This document shows positions 1-7,636 of a stretch of DNA of 64,000 nucleotides, piece by piece. Source of the stretch: Levilactobacillus brevis ATCC 14869 = DSM 20054. GTDB taxonomy: Bacteria; Bacillota; Bacilli; Lactobacillales; Lactobacillaceae. The stretch is from contig NZ_AZCP01000006.1 of NCBI RefSeq assembly GCF_001433855.1, positions 1 through 64,000 on the forward strand, read 5' to 3'. A program made the translations under genes and the position numbers. Every line of letters starts with the position of its first letter. Position 1 is the stretch's first letter. The notes beneath the pieces are model-generated. The model worked only from the letters and a program-made list of their open reading frames with translations. It was not told the DNA's origin and made no database searches.

Positions 1-23
1 AAGTGCTCCGTGACAACTTTTAA

Positions 24-52
24 AGTATATCATGTCGTCCAAATCATGTCAA
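24..52 (-). promoter_or_regulatory. Sigma-A promoter firing out of the left edge
   Basis: Read on the minus strand, TTGACA (47-52) is followed by a 17-base spacer and TATACT (24-29). This is a near-perfect vegetative promoter. Transcription would start near position 17 and leave the window to the left, so the product is unknown. The strength of the match suggests a highly expressed gene or a leader RNA just outside. Confidence 0.75.
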
Positions 53-279
53 CATCTTTTTAAAACTTTTGAATATATATTCAACCAGGTGGCTGAGATA
101 TTCAGATGCTCGATGCCTTTCGACAACATAAATCATTGTATCAGTTGCTGTTTGACGCGTCAAGCATTATTTTCAAATTGTATGACTATTCAGCAATTTG
201 TTTTTTATGCATTTCTGTCGTTCACAGCAACAGGTAATATCTTACCAAGCATCCCGTCTTAGGTCAAGGGAAAAATGAA
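53..279. other. Intergenic, no supported gene
   Basis: This AT-rich stretch lies between the outward promoter at 24-52 and the terminator at 280-314. A 76-codon plus-strand frame starting at 32 has no ribosome-binding site, reads through the promoter and has an unconvincing composition, so I do not call it. Confidence 0.6.
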
Positions 280-314
280 AAAAATAAAGGCCCCTCTTTA
301 GGAGGAGACCTTTT
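280..314 (-). terminator. Rho-independent terminator of the S1-domain gene
   Basis: On the minus strand an interrupted stem (AAAGG..TCCTC / GAGG..CCTTT) is followed by ATTTTTTT. The stem overlaps the stop codon of the gene ending at 298. Confidence 0.75.
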
Positions 315-687
315 CTTGATCTAAACGTCGTGACGCTTCCGCTTTCCAACCGGATAGTCGGTCCGCAATTGGTTTAAAACCAATGTTGATTCGATGATTC
401 GTCCAATAGTGTCGATGCTGATGTGGTAATGTCTCCTGATTAAAGTCAACATGTTCCAAACACCTTAACGACAAGCTAATCTTACCTGTAAACTCATCGA
501 TGTCTAAAATAACAACATCCACCTCTTGGTTAACTGCTAGATAATCATGGATATCCTTAACATAGCCACAATGACATTCTGAAATATGAATCAGTCCCTG
601 GCGATGACCGCCAAGACTGACAAAGGCCCCATAAGGCTGAATTCCGGTAATATGGCCGGTCACCCGTTGGCCAATCTGAAATGCCAT
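298..687 (-). CDS. S1 RNA-binding domain protein, CvfD/YugI (GSP13) type
   Basis: A 129-residue protein with one S1 domain over roughly residues 5-75 (GQRVTGHITGIQPYGAFVSL near the start, then a GLIHISE segment and KISLSLR). This is the single-S1 architecture of the general stress protein 13 / CvfD family, which binds RNA or ribosomes and acts in post-transcriptional regulation. The C-terminal third, residues 76-129, is basic and has no recognised domain. The start has GGAGG about 8 bases upstream. It stands as a single-gene unit ahead of the cyclophilin gene with its own terminator. Family assignment is firm; the exact orthologue name is inferred. Confidence 0.85.
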   Translation of the reverse strand: MAFQIGQRVTGHITGIQPYGAFVSLGGHRQGLIHISECHCGYVKDIHDYLAVNQEVDVVILDIDEFTGKISLSLRCLEHVDFNQETLPHQHRHYWTNHRINIGFKPIADRLSGWKAEASRRLDQEKVSS

Positions 688-720
688 GCTACCGTCCTCC
701 TTCTTATAGTAGGTTTTTGA

Positions 721-1314
721 TTAGTCATTTTCTTGAATCGTCACTTTATCCATTGTTACAGGCATTGCTGGCTGATCACTAGCATCCGTCTTGACCTGAG
801 CGATGGCATCGACAACATCCATTCCCGAGATCACTTGACCAAAGACTGTGTGGCGGAAGTCCAACCATGGCGTACCACCATTCTTATAGGCATCAACGAT
901 TTCATCAGGGAAGCCAGCATCCTTCATTTGGCCTTGCATTTGTTCAGTCATGTCCTTATCTTGCACAATAAAGAATTGACTACCGTTAGTATTCGGGCCA
1001 GCATTGGCCATTGACACGGCACCACGCAAGTTATAAAGCTCTTGTGAGAACTCATCTTCAAATGGTTGTCCCCAGATACTTTCGCCACCCATCCCAGTAC
1101 CAGTTGGATCGCCACCCTGAATCATAAAGTTAGGAATGACCCGGTGAAAAGTTAAGCCATCATAGTAACCAGCCTGAGCGTGGGTTACAAAGTTTTCAAC
1201 CGTCTTTGGTGCTTGTTCGGGGAACAGCTGTAGCTGAATAGTCCCCATCGATGTCTCAATCGTGACTTGTGGGCCCCTGGCGTTAGCCAAATCAATTTGT
1301 GGAAACTTTGTCAT
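721..1314 (-). CDS. Cyclophilin-type peptidyl-prolyl cis-trans isomerase
   Basis: A 197-residue cytoplasmic cyclophilin (no signal peptide) that catalyses cis-trans isomerisation of X-Pro bonds during folding. The active-site segment [14 protein letters not shown] lies at residues 56-69 with the catalytic arginine at 58. [15 protein letters not shown] follows at 101-115. I set the start at 1314, where GGAGG sits 7 bases upstream; a start nine codons earlier would lack a site and would include the Shine-Dalgarno sequence in the coding part. An extra loop around residues 120-150 is typical of the lactobacillar version. It is transcribed alone, divergently from the pgpA-like gene. Confidence 0.93.
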   Translation of the reverse strand: MTKFPQIDLANARGPQVTIETSMGTIQLQLFPEQAPKTVENFVTHAQAGYYDGLTFHRVIPNFMIQGGDPTGTGMGGESIWGQPFEDEFSQELYNLRGAVSMANAGPNTNGSQFFIVQDKDMTEQMQGQMKDAGFPDEIVDAYKNGGTPWLDFRHTVFGQVISGMDVVDAIAQVKTDASDQPAMPVTMDKVTIQEND

Positions 1315-1435
1315 AATTATCCTCCATATCTTTTCAAACACTATCTTTTATCTATTATCACCGCCAGTCAACAAAAATGCAACTGACGCGGTCGGTGTTA
1401 TACTGAAATTAATTAACTAATAAAGGAGATCCCTC

Positions 1436-1945
1436 ATGGCAAAACCAGCAACTGCTTTAAAACAACGTACTATTGATCTACTCAACCAGCGCGGTGTCAA
1501 TTTAGAAGACATTGCCGACCTGGTTATTTTCTTACAAAAAAACTTCATTAAAGACTTGAGTCCTGAATTAGCCTTGGATAGTGTCCAAACCGTCCTAAGC
1601 AAACGAGAAGTTCAAAATGCCATTATCACAGGTATCCAACTAGATATTGCAGCTGAAAATCACACACTCTTGGAACCCCTTCAAACCATTGTTGAACGTG
1701 ATGAGGGTCTTTACGGTGTTGATGAAACCATGGCGCTATCCATCGTCGATATCTATGGGTCAATTGGCTTTACCAATTATGGTTACATCGACCGGGTTAA
1801 ACCGGGAATCCTAGCCAAATTGAATGCCCATGAACCCGGAATCATTCACACTTTTTTAGATGATTTAGTTGGAGCCATTGCTGCCGCAGCTGCAGCACGA
1901 TTGGCCCATGACGATCAGGGGGAACAAGATACACCCTTTAAGTAA
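1436..1945 (+). CDS. Phosphatidylglycerophosphatase A-like protein (YutG family)
   Basis: A 169-residue protein of the PgpA/YutG family. PgpA removes the phosphate from phosphatidylglycerophosphate to give phosphatidylglycerol. The C-terminal half has the family pattern YGSIGFTNYGYIDRVKPGI, then HTFLDDLVGAIAAAAAARL. The conserved acidic pair in FLDDL is present. Unlike proteobacterial PgpA, the protein is largely soluble, with a single hydrophobic stretch at the C-terminus, as in Bacillus YutG. AAAGGAG precedes the ATG. It stands next to a DedA membrane protein, which fits envelope lipid metabolism, but the pairing may be incidental. Confidence 0.85.
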   Translation: MAKPATALKQRTIDLLNQRGVNLEDIADLVIFLQKNFIKDLSPELALDSVQTVLSKREVQNAIITGIQLDIAAENHTLLEPLQTIVERDEGLYGVDETMALSIVDIYGSIGFTNYGYIDRVKPGILAKLNAHEPGIIHTFLDDLVGAIAAAAAARLAHDDQGEQDTPFK

Positions 1946-2044
1946 TTCTCATAATTTCATTAAGCTTCACTGATTCTGCTGACAGTGAGGTGTCTTCTGA
2001 CTTACACTATGGTCACTAAATTAAAATGTATAAGGAGAACCTTA

Positions 2045-2710
2045 ATGGGATATTTAATTGATTTTGTCCTTCACATTGACAGTCACTTGGTCAATATCGT
2101 CAATACCTTTGGCGGCTGGACCTATATCATCTTGTTTGCCATCATCTTTATCGAAACTGGTGCGGTTATCTTACCATTTCTACCGGGTGATTCGTTGCTC
2201 TTTGCCGCTGCAGCTCTAGCGGCTAATCCCGCTTATGGCCTAAATATCTGGCTTTTTAGTGGTCTATTCTTACTCGCAGCTGTTGCCGGTGATTCCCTTA
2301 ACTTCTATCTTGGTAGCAAGGCGGGCGCCGCTCTGTCGAATCATTCCTGGTTTGGCCGTCTGATTAATAAAGACAAACTGGCTCAATCGGAAGCGTTCTT
2401 CCGTAAACACGGGCCCCTCGCAATTTTCCTAGGCCGCTTCATGCCAATTATTCGGACATTCGTTCCGTTCACTGCGGCGGGCTCAAAGTTTCCGTATGGC
2501 CGCTTCTTAACCTACAACGTTAGCGCTGCTATCACTTGGGTCTTTATCTGTTCCGGTGGTGGGTACTTCTTTGGTAACATTCCGTTTGTGAAAGAACACT
2601 TCTCCGCAGTTGTTCTGGGAATTATCATCATTTCACTGATTCCAGCCATCGTTGGTTGGCTAAGAGGTCGACACCCTGCAACGCCCAATCGCGTTCCTGA
2701 AGACGACTAA
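2045..2710 (+). CDS. DedA family membrane protein
   Basis: A 221-residue integral membrane protein of the DedA/VTT family. Family members act as scramblases or flippases (undecaprenyl phosphate or phospholipid) and affect membrane potential and envelope integrity. The E-T-G motif is at 37-39 and the signature FLGRFMPIIRTFVPFTAAG at 128-146, including the conserved arginines. About five hydrophobic segments are visible. I chose the start at 2045 because AAGGAG lies 7 bases upstream; the frame opens 20 codons earlier without a ribosome-binding site. A terminator follows at 2724-2753. The substrate cannot be told from sequence. Confidence 0.9.
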   Translation: MGYLIDFVLHIDSHLVNIVNTFGGWTYIILFAIIFIETGAVILPFLPGDSLLFAAAALAANPAYGLNIWLFSGLFLLAAVAGDSLNFYLGSKAGAALSNHSWFGRLINKDKLAQSEAFFRKHGPLAIFLGRFMPIIRTFVPFTAAGSKFPYGRFLTYNVSAAITWVFICSGGGYFFGNIPFVKEHFSAVVLGIIIISLIPAIVGWLRGRHPATPNRVPEDD

Positions 2711-2723
2711 ACCTATTCTCCAC

Positions 2724-2753
2724 GCCAAGTCATTAGGACTTGGCTTTTTGTTT
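2724..2753 (+). terminator. Terminator of the DedA gene
   Basis: The stem CCAAGTC / GGACTTGG with an ATTA loop is followed by CTTTTTGTTT. Confidence 0.8.
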
Positions 2754-2790
2754 ACGCCCATTTCCATCTAATAATCAGCGCTTCCGCCAC

Positions 2791-3144
2791 CTATAGTTTA
2801 TGTGTTTCAAGATAAGTAATCTTCTGGGCCAAAAGATTATCTGTTTTCTCCAGTTGCCGCATCTTTTCTTGAACGGTTTGCCGATAACCTTTTAGATAGT
2901 CTACTCGGTCTTGCATGCGGGCCTCTTGCACCCCCATCAAACTTTTAACAGGAACGCCCATCTCTCGTAGTAATACAATGACTTTAATCCACTCAACATC
3001 TTCTGCCGTATACTCCCGGTAATTATGAACATCCCGGCTAATCGGTCCGATAATCTTATATTCCTCATAATAACGAAGCGTTGCTTTAGATATCCCCACC
3101 ATTTCAGCCGTCTTTTCTGCCGAATACACCGTTTTAACTGTCAT
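2791..3144 (-). CDS. MerR family transcriptional regulator
   Basis: A 117-residue MerR-type activator/repressor. The N-terminal winged helix-turn-helix covers residues 5-72 (SAEKTAEMVGISKATLRYYE, then NYREYTAEDVEWI). A coiled-coil dimerisation helix runs over residues 80-115. No cysteine is present, so a thiol or metal sensor of the SoxR or CueR type is unlikely. It resembles the small AdhR/YfmP-like regulators of aldehyde or redox stress. It is divergent from the SDR gene at 3217, and a MerR-type operator and promoter lie between them (3155-3185). The inducer is unknown. Confidence 0.92.
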   Translation of the reverse strand: MTVKTVYSAEKTAEMVGISKATLRYYEEYKIIGPISRDVHNYREYTAEDVEWIKVIVLLREMGVPVKSLMGVQEARMQDRVDYLKGYRQTVQEKMRQLEKTDNLLAQKITYLETHKL

Positions 3145-3154
3145 TAGAAACTCC

Positions 3155-3185
3155 TTGCTATCAAGTTTACTTGATAGTTTAGAAT
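3155..3185 (+). promoter_or_regulatory. MerR-type promoter and operator of the SDR gene
   Basis: TTGCTA (3155-3160) and TAGAAT (3180-3185) are separated by 19 bases, the over-long spacing that MerR regulators correct by DNA distortion. The dyad CTATCAAG-TTTA-CTTGATAG (3158-3177, two perfect 8-base arms) fills the spacer. It lies between the divergent merR and SDR genes. Confidence 0.8.
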
Positions 3186-3216
3186 CAATTTACATTCAAA
3201 TCAAGGAGATCTTCTT

Positions 3217-4074
3217 ATGACTAATAAAAAAGTGGCTGTCATCATTGGTGGTAATTCAGGCGTTGGTAAACGAACTGCCCTTGATCTGGCACGACAGGAC
3301 GTAAATATCATTATCGTTGCTCGCAATACCAACAAGGGCCAGCAGGTTGTACAATCGATACGGCAACAAACTGGTAACTCTGATATCCAATTCATAGCGG
3401 CCGATCTGACCACTGAGTCCGCAGCGGCATCCTTAGCCAGCCAACTGGCTCTGCGGTTAGATCGCATCGACATTCTCGTCAGTTCCTTAGGTATTTTGAC
3501 AACTGACCAGCAACTAACGCCCGACGGTTACGATCAAAATTTTGTTTTGAATTACTTGACTCACTTTTGGCTCATTAACGCCCTTCTCCCTTTAATCAAA
3601 AATTCTGCACAAGGACGAATTCTATTAATTGGGGCACTGCCAATCATTGTCCGTCGTTTAACCCCCACTTCACCGCAACCCGTCCCGAGTAGCTCTTCTT
3701 ATAGCGGGTTGACCGTCACGAGCAACGCACTGGTTGGACGACTGTTACTAACAAGGAAACTAGCCACGATTCTTCAAGGAACAGCTATCACCATTAACAT
3801 CTTCCATCCTGGAAACGTCCCGGACTCCAGTTACGGCACTCAGTCGACTGGCTGGCTTTTACGATTGTTTGGCCCCTTAATAGCCCAACTATCCAAGAAA
3901 AATCAACCAATCGGTGCTCGCCTTGCTACCGCCCCAGAGTTAGCCTCCGTAACGGGCCAATTCTTCAATGAATCCGGGAAAGTTATTCGATTACCGCAAC
4001 AATTCTCACCAAGTCTAACCACTGATTGGTGGCAAACTAGTTGTAAGCTAACCTCCCAACCACTCAACTACTAA
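3217..4074 (+). CDS. SDR-fold protein with apparently lost catalytic residues
   Basis: A 285-residue protein with the Rossmann dinucleotide motif GGNSGVGK at 11-18 and a retinol-dehydrogenase-like layout (HPG after the last strand). Lining it up without gaps on the HPG motif puts Thr-Ser-Asn-Ala-Leu where active SDRs have Tyr-x-x-x-Lys. The catalytic serine strand reads LLIGAL in place of the usual I/V-S-S. Both catalytic Tyr and Lys thus appear replaced. It may bind NAD(P) without classical SDR catalysis, or use another mechanism. AAGGAG precedes the ATG. Expression is probably controlled by the divergent MerR regulator. It is followed by an aldo/keto reductase and an active-looking SDR. Confidence 0.8.
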   Translation: MTNKKVAVIIGGNSGVGKRTALDLARQDVNIIIVARNTNKGQQVVQSIRQQTGNSDIQFIAADLTTESAAASLASQLALRLDRIDILVSSLGILTTDQQLTPDGYDQNFVLNYLTHFWLINALLPLIKNSAQGRILLIGALPIIVRRLTPTSPQPVPSSSSYSGLTVTSNALVGRLLLTRKLATILQGTAITINIFHPGNVPDSSYGTQSTGWLLRLFGPLIAQLSKKNQPIGARLATAPELASVTGQFFNESGKVIRLPQQFSPSLTTDWWQTSCKLTSQPLNY

Positions 4075-4116
4075 TAGTCCCTTCTGACCAGCAAAACTTA
4101 CTTTTTAGTTCCTATG

Positions 4117-4146
4117 CCACTTTAAAGTGGGTACTTCCGGTAATCA
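4117..4146 (+). promoter_or_regulatory. Possible second MerR-type operator upstream of the aldo/keto reductase
   Basis: AAGT-GGGT-ACTT (4125-4136) overlaps the perfect 14-base palindrome CCACTTTAAAGTGG (4117-4130). It sits in a 19-base gap between a weak -35-like GCCACT (4116-4121) and TAATCA (4141-4146). A further 7+7 dyad with centre GT (TAGTATC/GATACTA) is at 4158-4173. The layout resembles MerR-controlled aldo/keto reductase promoters, but the -35 is poor. Confidence 0.45.
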
Positions 4147-4196
4147 CCATTTCGCTGTAGTATCGTGATACTATCAAATTGCAGGAGGCCTTTCCC

Positions 4197-5036
4197 ATGA
4201 TCACAAGCTTAACTGACCGCATCACTTTAAATAATGGTACCCAAATCCCCGGTCTAGGATTAGGGGTTTTTAAAATTGATAATACCACTACGGCAACAAC
4301 CGTTGCTTCAGCCATTCAACAAGGGTACCGGCTCATCGATACTGCCCAAATTTATGGCAATGAGACCGGGACCGGAGCAGGTATTCAACAAGGACTAGCC
4401 GCAACTGGCTTACAACGTGCCGATCTGTTTATCACCTCCAAGGTTTGGAACGCGCACTTAACTTATGATGAAACCATTACTGCTTTTAACGATAGTCTCT
4501 CTAGCTTAGGGCTCGACTATCTCGATCTATATTTAATTCATTGGCCTGGACACGATGCCTACCGCGATGCTTGGCGGGCATTAGAAGACTTATATCGAGC
4601 GGGTAAAATTAAGGCCCTTGGCGTCAGCAACTTTGAACCGCATCACTTGAAAGACCTGCTCACCTTTGCTAAGGTTATGCCAGTTATTGACCAAGTCGAA
4701 CGGCACCCTAAGTTAAACCAGGCGGCACTACGCACGTTCACAGCCCACCATGATATCAAGTTGCAGGCGTGGTCCCCACTCATGCAAGGACAGATTTTAG
4801 ACAATCCCGTTCTACAGGAGATTGCGGCCAGTCATCATAAGACAGTCGCTCAAGTCATTCTCCGCTGGGATATTCAACAAGACATTCTGCTTGTCGTTAA
4901 ATCGGTTAAGCCGAAACGCCTCGCTAGCAATGCCGCCGTCTTTGACTTTAAGTTATCGCCTGAAGATATGCAGCGTATTGACGCCCTCAATGCCGACTTA
5001 CGCGTGGGACCCAACCCTGATGAATTTGATTTCTGA
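4197..5036 (+). CDS. Aldo/keto reductase (2,5-diketo-gluconate reductase-like)
   Basis: A 279-residue NADPH-dependent aldo/keto reductase that reduces aldehydes or ketones in the cytoplasm. The catalytic tetrad is complete: Asp48, Tyr53, Lys82 and His115 (GYRLIDTAQIYGNE, SKVWN, LIHWP). The C-terminal cofactor segment VVKSVKPKRLASN matches the family. The start is at 4197, with GGAGG 8 bases upstream; the frame is open six codons further. It lies between two SDR genes on the same strand. The SDR at 5054 starts 17 bases after its stop, so the two are probably co-transcribed. The physiological substrate is unknown; the context suggests reactive carbonyl detoxification. Confidence 0.92.
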   Translation: MITSLTDRITLNNGTQIPGLGLGVFKIDNTTTATTVASAIQQGYRLIDTAQIYGNETGTGAGIQQGLAATGLQRADLFITSKVWNAHLTYDETITAFNDSLSSLGLDYLDLYLIHWPGHDAYRDAWRALEDLYRAGKIKALGVSNFEPHHLKDLLTFAKVMPVIDQVERHPKLNQAALRTFTAHHDIKLQAWSPLMQGQILDNPVLQEIAASHHKTVAQVILRWDIQQDILLVVKSVKPKRLASNAAVFDFKLSPEDMQRIDALNADLRVGPNPDEFDF

Positions 5037-5053
5037 CCTAGGAGGTTACATCA

Positions 5054-5848
5054 ATGGATTTACATTTAACCGGAAAAACAGCGCTTATTACGGGATCTAC
5101 TAAAGGTATCGGCAAGGCCATTGCAACTGAACTGGCTCGTGAAGGGGCCGATGTCATTATTAATGGTCGCCAAGCTTCGGTCGTTGAGCACGTCGTACAA
5201 GAACTCACTACGGCCTTCCCAACGACCCATCCCCGTGGAATTGCTGCCGACATTGCCCAGTCGGCAGACCAGCAAAAACTCTTTACGCAAGTCCCACAAG
5301 TTGATATTCTCATTAACAATATGGGAATCTTTGAGCCTATGGCCTACCAAGAAATTACCGATGACGTTTGGCGTAAATTCTTTGACGTTAACGTTTTAGC
5401 GGGTAATGCCTTAGCTAAATTTTATCTTCCCAAAATGCTAGCTCAAGACTTCGGTCGGATTATCTTTATCGCCAGTGAAGAAGCCATCATGCCTTCTGGT
5501 GAAATGCCACAATACAGTATGACCAAGTCCATGAACCTCTCCTTAGCTAAAAGCTTGTCAAAATTGACCGTTGCGACACACGTTACCGTGAATACCATCA
5601 TGCCAGGCTCCACCATTACCGAGGGTGTTCAAACTATGTTGAACACTATGTACGCTGACAGTGGTCTACCACGAGACCAATGGGAAGCTGATTTCATGAA
5701 GAACCATCGTTCACGCTCCCAAATTCAACGCTTGATTCGACCAGCTGAAATTGGTCGATTTACTGCCTTCGTAGCCAGCCCAGATGCTAGTTCCTTTTCC
5801 GGTGAGGCCTTACGTCTAGATGGTGGATTGGTGCCAACAATTATGTAA
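5054..5848 (+). CDS. SDR family oxidoreductase
   Basis: A 264-residue short-chain dehydrogenase/reductase with intact motifs: cofactor loop TGSTKGIG at 13-20, NNMG near 88-91, catalytic Ser141, Tyr154 and Lys158 (YSMTK), and a C-terminal LRLDGGLVPTIM. GGAGG lies 8 bases upstream of the ATG. It is the last gene of the redox island and probably shares a transcript with the aldo/keto reductase. The substrate is unknown. It is the catalytically normal counterpart to the degenerate SDR at 3217. Confidence 0.92.
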   Translation: MDLHLTGKTALITGSTKGIGKAIATELAREGADVIINGRQASVVEHVVQELTTAFPTTHPRGIAADIAQSADQQKLFTQVPQVDILINNMGIFEPMAYQEITDDVWRKFFDVNVLAGNALAKFYLPKMLAQDFGRIIFIASEEAIMPSGEMPQYSMTKSMNLSLAKSLSKLTVATHVTVNTIMPGSTITEGVQTMLNTMYADSGLPRDQWEADFMKNHRSRSQIQRLIRPAEIGRFTAFVASPDASSFSGEALRLDGGLVPTIM

Positions 5849-5849
5849 G

Positions 5850-5876
5850 GCACTAGTCCTATAGCTAGTTTTTTTG
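5850..5876 (+). terminator. Weak terminator after the SDR gene
   Basis: A 5-base stem ACTAG / CTAGT with an 8-base loop is followed by seven T residues. The stem is short, so termination may be partial. Confidence 0.5.
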
Positions 5877-5877
5877 G

Positions 5878-5906
5878 TTGACTTGGCTTGCCACTCATGC
5901 GATACT
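5878..5906 (+). promoter_or_regulatory. Sigma-A promoter of a candidate small RNA
   Basis: TTGACT (5878-5883), a 17-base spacer, then GATACT (5901-5906). Transcription would start at about 5912-5914, 60 bases after the SDR stop codon and with no open frame behind it. The independent terminator at 5983-6015 closes the unit. Confidence 0.65.
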
Positions 5907-5911
5907 AGTCG

Positions 5912-6016
5912 AGGTGCCAAACCACGGTGAGGGTACGCGATCGGCGCGCAAGCGTTCCGAAGGTCGCCGCACCTCACCATTGCAGCATAACGGTCAAACG
6001 TTGTGCTGTTTTTTTG
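5912..6016 (+). ncRNA. Candidate structured small RNA, about 100 nt
   Basis: The unit is bounded by a consensus promoter (5878-5906) and a strong hairpin terminator (CAGCATAACG / CGTTGTGCTG, 5983-6008, then seven T). Inside, GGTGAGG (5926-5932) can pair with CCTCACC (5972-5978), and CGGCG (5942-5946) with CGCCG (5965-5969). The 5' end GAGGTGC (5911-5917) can alternatively pair with GCACCTC (5969-5975), so two folds exclude each other. It is GC-rich compared with its surroundings. I see no match to SRP RNA, 6S RNA or tmRNA hallmarks. A frame through it has no ribosome-binding site. The family is unknown. Confidence 0.5.
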
Positions 6017-6036
6017 TGAATTTTTTTCTACATAAT

Positions 6037-6079
6037 AAAACTAGGAGTGCCCCGCGTCATAGGGGTCACTCCTAGTTTT
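6037..6079. terminator. Bidirectional terminator between convergent units
   Basis: The long stem AAAACTAGGAGTG / CACTCCTAGTTTT is extended by CCC/GGG and has T-runs at both ends. It serves the permease gene ending at 6087 on the minus strand and stops rightward transcription from the small-RNA unit. Confidence 0.85.
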
Positions 6080-6086
6080 AATTTGA

Positions 6087-7493
6087 CTATTCAGTTCGAT
6101 TTTGCAGTTTAGAATGGCGCAAACCATAACCAAAGTAAACCCCAACTCCCACCAAGAGCCATAGCCCCACGGAAATCTTGGTCACGTTCGGCAACATAAT
6201 AATAAAGTAAATGCTGGCTACCCCAGCCAAAATAGGTAGAAATGGGTACAATGGCATCTTAAAGCCATGATTTTCAATATCGGTTCGTCGCCGCAAGGGA
6301 ATGACCCCAAAGGAAATAAAGGCAAACGCCAGCAATGTTCCCGCATTAATGAGCGAAGCCAATTCTGTCAGCGGCACCAGTCCCGCAAAGAACGCCTGCA
6401 CAACCGTTGCAACAATAATGGCATTCTTGGGCACGGCACGCTTAAAACTAATCTCACCCATACGAGCCGGTAACAAGCCATCGCGCCCCAACGCATAAAC
6501 CAGCCGAGAACCGCCAAAAAACATGGTAATCATCGACGTAAAAATACCGATTAATGCCCCAATGGTAATCAACTTATTCCACGTATTCAAGTGAATAAGT
6601 TGTAACGCATAGGCGGCCGGATCATCCACATTTAGTTGCCGATAATTAACAATCCCCGTCAGAACTAACGAAAAGGCGACGTATAAGATAACTGATACGA
6701 CAACGGTTCCTAAAATACCCCGAACAACATTTTTCTCCGGTTCAATTGTTTCGGCTGAGTTAGCGGCCAGCGCATCAAACCCAATAAAAGCAAAGAAGAC
6801 AGTTGCCGCGGCCGTTGAAATCCCACCTAGCCCCCACGGTGATGTTCGGAACTTTTGCGGATAAAATGGGACATAGTTCGCCGACTTAATGTAAAATACA
6901 CCAACTACAATAAATAATATAATAATTGCGACTTTGATGACCACCGCCACATTCTCCACGCGTTTAGATAGCGTCGTCCCGTGAACAATAATGAACGCCA
7001 CAATGAGCACAATCAGCGTTGCTGATAAATTGATCACGCCACCTTCCATCGGCCCTGCCTGCAAAGCTCGCGGCAAGTTGAAACCAACAGCGTGTAAAAT
7101 ATTATTATTAAAATACGCTGCAAACCCGGTTGCTTCGGCGGACACCGCTAGAAAATATTCCAAAATCAAGGCCCATCCTAGAATCCAGCCCACAATTTCG
7201 CCATAAACGACAGAACCAAATGAATAGGCTGATCCAGCAACTGGCATCGCTGAGGAGAATTCAGCATATGCCATCCCAACAATTCCAGAAACCAGTGCGG
7301 CGAGTAAAAAGGCCACAGCCACGGCGGGACCAGCGTGCAAGGCCGCCTCATGCCCAGGAAGAATGAAAATCCCCGTCCCAATCACGGCACCAATTCCTAA
7401 CGCTACCAAATCACGTGCACGCAGCGTCTTGGATAACCGAGCATCTGCTTTCAAATATGTTGCAATTGACTCTTTTTTAAATATGTCTTTCAT
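6087..7493 (-). CDS. APC family amino acid permease (cationic amino acid transporter type)
   Basis: A 468-residue membrane transporter of the amino acid-polyamine-organocation superfamily, CAT/YfnA subgroup. The first-helix signature GIGAVIGTGIFILPG appears near residues 33-47, and the conserved FFAFIGFDALAANSAET segment follows in the middle. About 12 to 13 hydrophobic helices are visible and the length fits the family. Such permeases move amino acids across the cell membrane by proton symport or exchange. The substrate cannot be read from sequence. The ATG is preceded by AGGGGTGGG. It is a single-gene unit with its own promoter (7568-7596) and shared terminator (6037-6079). Confidence 0.9.
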   Translation of the reverse strand: MKDIFKKESIATYLKADARLSKTLRARDLVALGIGAVIGTGIFILPGHEAALHAGPAVAVAFLLAALVSGIVGMAYAEFSSAMPVAGSAYSFGSVVYGEIVGWILGWALILEYFLAVSAEATGFAAYFNNNILHAVGFNLPRALQAGPMEGGVINLSATLIVLIVAFIIVHGTTLSKRVENVAVVIKVAIIILFIVVGVFYIKSANYVPFYPQKFRTSPWGLGGISTAAATVFFAFIGFDALAANSAETIEPEKNVVRGILGTVVVSVILYVAFSLVLTGIVNYRQLNVDDPAAYALQLIHLNTWNKLITIGALIGIFTSMITMFFGGSRLVYALGRDGLLPARMGEISFKRAVPKNAIIVATVVQAFFAGLVPLTELASLINAGTLLAFAFISFGVIPLRRRTDIENHGFKMPLYPFLPILAGVASIYFIIMLPNVTKISVGLWLLVGVGVYFGYGLRHSKLQNRTE

Positions 7494-7567
7494 AACCCAC
7501 CCCTATAAGTAATCATTCTGCCACGAATCTTTTAACTGTAATCTAATTAAGTTGCCATTTCAACCCC

Positions 7568-7596
7568 ATTTTATGGTTAATTCCCCTAATTAGCAA
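7568..7596 (-). promoter_or_regulatory. Promoter of the APC permease gene
   Basis: On the minus strand TTGCTA (7591-7596), 17 bases, TAAAAT (7568-7573). The leader to the ATG at 7493 is about 70 bases. Confidence 0.6.
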
Positions 7597-7636
7597 ATAG
7601 CGTTGACCGTTTAAGACCATGAACCCCCAAATTCTC

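Noticed and set aside
32-262. 76-codon plus-strand open frame at the left edge
   Set aside because: No ribosome-binding site, unlikely composition, and it runs over a minus-strand promoter.
5912-6016. Structured RNA considered as SRP RNA, 6S RNA or tRNA-like
   Set aside because: No GNAR-tetraloop SRP hairpin motif, no 6S open-complex layout and no tRNA cloverleaf; left as unknown.
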